From: Pogona vitticeps
Lineage: Eukaryota; Chordata; Lepidosauria; Squamata; Agamidae
Length of the DNA: 64,000 nt
Direction of reading: 5' to 3'
NCBI RefSeq assembly: GCF_051106095.1
Contig: NC_135785.1
Location: 219,467,045 to 219,531,044, forward strand
Part shown: piece after piece, positions 60,352-64,000 of the stretch
Layout of the letters: each line of letters starts with the position of its first letter
How positions within the stretch are numbered: position 1 is the stretch's first letter
Notes under the pieces: model-generated
The model's input: the letters and a program-made list of their open reading frames with translations, nothing else
The model's database searches: none
Told to the model about the DNA's origin: nothing
Translations under genes and position numbers: made by a program

Positions 60352-60375
60352 AGTTAAATGGGGGTTACCCCCTTG
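60352..60375. repeat. 24-bp direct repeat, right copy
   Basis: Identical to 59527-59550. The interval between the copies is 801 bp. Confidence 0.97.
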
Positions 60376-60479
60376 CAGTAAATAAGTCAAATTACTGTCA
60401 TCAGCCCCAGCCCCCTCCCCCTGATGCTCCAAATAGGGTGTTGGTATTGGCATTGGCCTTTTAACATCCTTGTATCCAT

Positions 60480-61605
60480 TAGCTCAAAACGTAGGCAGGT
60501 AAGTGCCATACGAATACATTTTTTTCATTGGAAAGAGCATGTATTTTTCTACCTGAAAAATGATTTTAGACCTCACTAGCCATTTTATAGATTGCACTGA
60601 AGATAAGGCCGCCATATCTGTTTGGTCTCTGATGTCAAACACTCTTTGTTTGAATGCATTTTTGCTGTTAGAGTTACTTAAACTAATGGCCTCAACACTC
60701 AAGCCCTTATTAGAGAGCATTTGGGAAAAATTCACAAACCAGGATTTTATTGTAGGTTAGAAATTTGTTCAATTAAACACATCTTGGGTAACCTGTCATC
60801 ACACATCTGGCATAGCTTAATCCAATAGTTAAATATATCAGATACAGATGCCAAACCAAGTTCTGCTCTAATAACATAAGCAGGCAAACGTCTTGACACA
60901 CCCAAGTTTCCCCTTATAAATTTGTTCTGAACTTTTTCTATTTTCTTATTAACACCAAGGCCCCATATTTCTGCACCAAAGACTAGCATTGGCAGTACCT
61001 TTCCCTTAAATACTTTTATAACTGGTTGGAGGGACCCGGGGTAGCTTGTTCAGAGTTATGTAACTGCTATTAAAGCTTTCGCTTCATTCCTCTTTATCTG
61101 ATGTGACCAAGATCCTGTTGCAGAGAAAACTGTGCCAAGATAATAATAGGTTCCAGTCTGTTCTATTTCTTTTGCCCCTATGAACCACTTATGTTGTTTC
61201 CTTTTCTTATCAAAGACAACAACTTTTGATGTACTGTTATTAATAACTAAATCGTTAAGCTGACAATATTCACTGAACTTCCTCAGTTGCCGACACAGAC
61301 TAACTGGTGTTGTAGACATTAAAATCATGCCGTCTGCATAGAGGAGCACATTTACAGCTCTAACTAATATTTTGGGCATATGGAATTCCAGATTGGACAT
61401 AAATGGAACTATGTCATTAACATAAAAATTAAAAAGGAATGGGGCCAAAATGCAACCCTGGCATACTCCTTGAAAAGTGGAAATCTTATTAGTTAAAGTC
61501 TGATTGACTCCTGCTCTGACTTGCAGGTTCATTTTCGTATAAAGAGCCCTTATAAGGTGTAAAAGTCTCCTATCAATGGGGAGCCACACTGCTTTCTAGG
61601 GTAGC
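60480..61605 (-). mobile_element. divergent LINE fragment, RT and C-terminal domain (not BovB)
   Basis: Minus-strand frame 61589-61056 gives RT palm sequence: 'HLIRALYTKMNLQVRAGVNQ', GVCQGCILAPFLFNFYVNDI, 'LLYADGMILMSTTPVSLCRQ', 'INNSTSKVVVFDKKRKQHKW' and TGTYYYLGTVFSATGSWSHQ. Frame 60989-60747 continues with MLVFGAEIWGLGVNKKIEKV and 'RLPAYVIRAELGLASVSDIF'. The catalytic motif reads YADG instead of YADD. This type is known in lizards and may belong to the R4/Dong or a related clade, but I cannot confirm it. It is old, with frameshifts. Confidence 0.75.
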
Positions 61606-61825
61606 CACATGTTCTCTTCAAGGGAGAACAATCCCTCATGTCCAAGGTGCTCTCCATCTGAAGAGCTGTCTATTCCAAATCAGATCTGAAGATGAAAGAA
61701 CTGTGAGATCCGAGACTTTGAAGGTGGCCATCCACAGTGAGGACCTGGACAGCAGACATAGCAGGGATATAAGGTCACCTAGTCACAGTCTTCTTCACTT
61801 GAGACGCACTGTTAATTCTGTTTAA

Positions 61826-62045
61826 TAATCATGTGCTGTCAAGTCAATTCTGACCTATGGCGACCCGTTTCAGGCGTTTCCAGGTACAGAATACTCAGAG
61901 GTTATTTATCATTCCCTTCTTCTGGGAGTATTCTGGGATTGTGCAGCTTCTCCAAAGCTGCACAGGCTGGCTCTACTCATAGGAGGTGCAGCGGAGAATT
62001 GTGTGCTCAACCTCTGGCTGGGCAGCCAGAAACCAAACTCACTCA
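61826..62045 (-). mobile_element. SINE with LINE-like 'gtgctgtcaagtc' tail
   Basis: Its plus-strand start 'catgtgctgtcaagtcaatt' and 'ctgacctatggcgaccc' is the tail in minus orientation. The core TTCTTCTGGGAGTATTCTGG is shared with 28.73-28.92 kb. The tRNA-like head is at the 62.0-kb side and is degraded. Confidence 0.65.
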
Positions 62046-62049
62046 TCTT

Positions 62050-62894
62050 TAAATGACTGTTTAAAAAGTAAAGCACATATTGGTACATGCACACTCATAT
62101 CTGTACTTATATGCTGTCTTTTGTCTTTCTTTGAACGATGTGTAAGTGGCTGCTCCAGTTCTCTCACACACGCTGCCTCCTTCCAGCATCAAGTAGGCAA
62201 CAAGGCAACAGTAGGGCGGGAATGAGACACAGCACTAATGACTCATCGTGAGCTGGAACTGGATCAAGAGATCTCCTCCTCCTTCACCATCCTTCTTCTT
62301 CCAGTTGGCCTGGTCTCCGTTACTTAGCAGGCATACTATTAGCAGGTCGAAACTTGTTCATGTCTTGCTTTTCGCTCCAATAGTTGTCAGTCCTCCTGAA
62401 GATTAACATTAACGCTAACATTGTTGAGCAACTGTTAATGACAATTTAAAGAAAGCAAGATTAAGACATTAATATTATTTCCAAACTCTGTAATAATGAA
62501 AAGCAGGCCAGAATGAAAAGAAGAAAAATTAAATTAAATTAAATTAAATTTATACAGGTCTACTCAGAAGAACACCTGGATAACTAAAGATCAATGGAAC
62601 CAGTTCTGAGCAATCTAGTTCCATGTCTTCGATGTTGTTCTCTCCATTGTGGGAGCAAAGAATACTGGAAAATGAAACAGGGAGCATTCGTTCCAAAATG
62701 AGACAGACAAGACAAGTGCCAGTTATTTGATGGGTGACCCTTCATGCTATCCTTTTGTCTCTGACCTCAGTGGGTCTTGGAGGAAATCAGTTTTGCACAT
62801 GCATGGCAGACAGCAAGAGCACTCCTTGCATAGGCCTTGCCACATTGTCATCTTTCTCATTCATGGGAGAGACTAAGAGCTGGAATGTTCTGTG
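62050..62894. other. no gene; short (AAATT)n tract
   Basis: Mixed DNA. Five AAATT units lie at 62526-62550. No exon or named repeat. Confidence 0.4.
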
Positions 62895-62896
62895 TA

Positions 62897-63274
62897 CAGT
62901 GGTGCCTCGCTAGACAGTTACCCTGCATGACAGTTTTTTCGCTAGACATTGATTTTTTGCGATTGCTATAGCGATTCGCAAAACAGTGATTCCTATGGGG
63001 GAATTTCGCTGGACAATGTTTGGTCCCTGCTTCGCAAACCGATTATCGCTAGACAATGATTTTGACAGCTTCCTCCACACTCACAAAACAGGTGCCTTCG
63101 GGACCTAAGCTTCGCAAGACAACTATTCTTCGCTAGACAACGACAATTCTTCCCCATTGGAACGCATTAAACAGGTTTCAATGCATTCCAATGGGGAAAT
63201 GCTTTTCACTAGATAATGATTTCACTAAACAGCGATTTCAGTGGAATGGATTATCGTCTAGCTAGGCACCACTA
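62897..63274. mobile_element. TA-flanked MITE (Tc1/mariner-like)
   Basis: CAGTGGTGCCTCGCTAGAC at the left and the reverse complement of GTCTAGCTAGGCACCACTA at the right form terminal inverted repeats of 19 bp with few mismatches. TA lies on both sides (62895-62896, 63275-63276). The interior repeats variants of 'cgctagacaatgatt' at least six times in direct or inverted form. It is 378 bp with no open frame. The class is inferred from the TA target and end sequence. Confidence 0.82.
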
Positions 63275-63276
63275 TA

Positions 63277-64000
63277 TATGCAAGCGGAGTGTATGTACAT
63301 ACAGTGCTGTGTTTTTTGGGGGGGAAGGAAGAGTCCAAAGTTGAAGCATCAGCCCAGGATGGAATCCTGTGCAGTGGCCTGGTTATGCACATGATTGTAA
63401 TTACTGGGTGAAATCTTGTTGGATAACTCGACCAAGTACAAATGGTGATGATATCATCACCTGGCAACATTTATCTTTACAGTTTTAATTTAGAATTTCC
63501 TATCTCCCCTTTCAGGTTCTAAGGATCTCTGGAGTTTTCTTTGCCTTGGGGAAGCCTTTGGGAGCATTGGGATGGTGGGGGGGGGAGCATTTAACATTGG
63601 AAAATTGCCCCTAGGTGGTGGCAAGACCGCCAGTGGTAATTTTCCAGTATTAAAGGCTGGCCCCCTCCCTTACATTCTGAAGCTCTCAAAGGCTTCCCCA
63701 GGTCAAAGGGTTTGAAAGGGGTGGGGGGAATAGGAAGTTTTAAATTAAGTTAAAATAAAGATTAAAATCACTGGGCGATGACACAGTGGAGTTCTAAAGC
63801 AGGATTTCAGCTGATGTTTTGGGGCCAAATCATCAGAGATGTTCTGATGGAGGTTCAGGTTAGCAGGTTGCTGCCTTGTGAACCAAATGTGTGATAAGTG
63901 TCTGCTTGTATATGTTTAGATAAAAAGTGGGAAAGTAATTATTCCCATCATCTGAAAATTCTTGAAAATCCTCTTGCTTTGCATAGTAAATTGCATTCCA
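63277..64000. other. no gene seen
   Basis: Mixed DNA with G and C runs (63315-63325, 63575-63585). No exon or named repeat up to the window end. Confidence 0.35.

Overview
The window looks like intergenic and intronic DNA from a squamate reptile, most likely a lizard. The evidence is the repeat content: several RTE-type BovB LINE copies whose translations I recognise, two copies of the Sauria SINE (a tRNA-derived SINE whose tail matches BovB), 5S rRNA-derived SINEs, other tRNA-derived SINEs, short TA-flanked DNA transposon derivatives and long microsatellites. Only one intact host protein gene is visible. I found no LTR retroelement, CRISPR array, bacterial-type operon, tRNA gene or rRNA gene.

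Layout. 1-13.3 kb: AT-rich, gene-free DNA with a hAT-like MITE, a tRNA-SINE, a LINE 3' fragment, a TA-flanked MITE and a Sauria SINE. 13.34-14.33 kb: the only CpG island, with GCA/GCG and CTG triplet runs. It is probably the promoter and first exon of a gene whose other exons I cannot find. 15-31 kb: SINEs, a CR1-like 3' end, two 5'-truncated BovB copies, a LINE C-terminal fragment, and long (CT/CA)n and (ATTT)n tracts. 31.9-33.6 kb: the best-preserved BovB copy, with a 333-codon open reverse transcriptase frame and a 12-bp target-site duplication. 38.6-47.1 kb: two convergent copies of an APE-endonuclease LINE with a C-terminal Cys/His motif. One copy carries an inserted Sauria SINE. 50.98-51.91 kb (minus): an intact class II olfactory receptor gene with a splice acceptor just upstream of its ATG. 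52-59.5 kb: gene-poor DNA with a 5S-derived SINE. 59.5-61.6 kb: a BovB fragment between perfect 24-bp direct repeats, next to a different, divergent LINE. 62.9-63.3 kb: a TA-flanked MITE.

The elements fall into partner systems. BovB shares its 3' tail with the Sauria SINEs. A second LINE (24.1-24.7 kb) shares its tail with another set of tRNA-like SINEs. The window gives a readable insertion history from direct repeats, nesting and shared tails. I did not find a previously undescribed system of genes. The most unusual items are the 24-bp repeats around a 3'-less BovB fragment, the 26-27-bp repeats at one LINE's 5' edge, and the CpG island without an identified gene.
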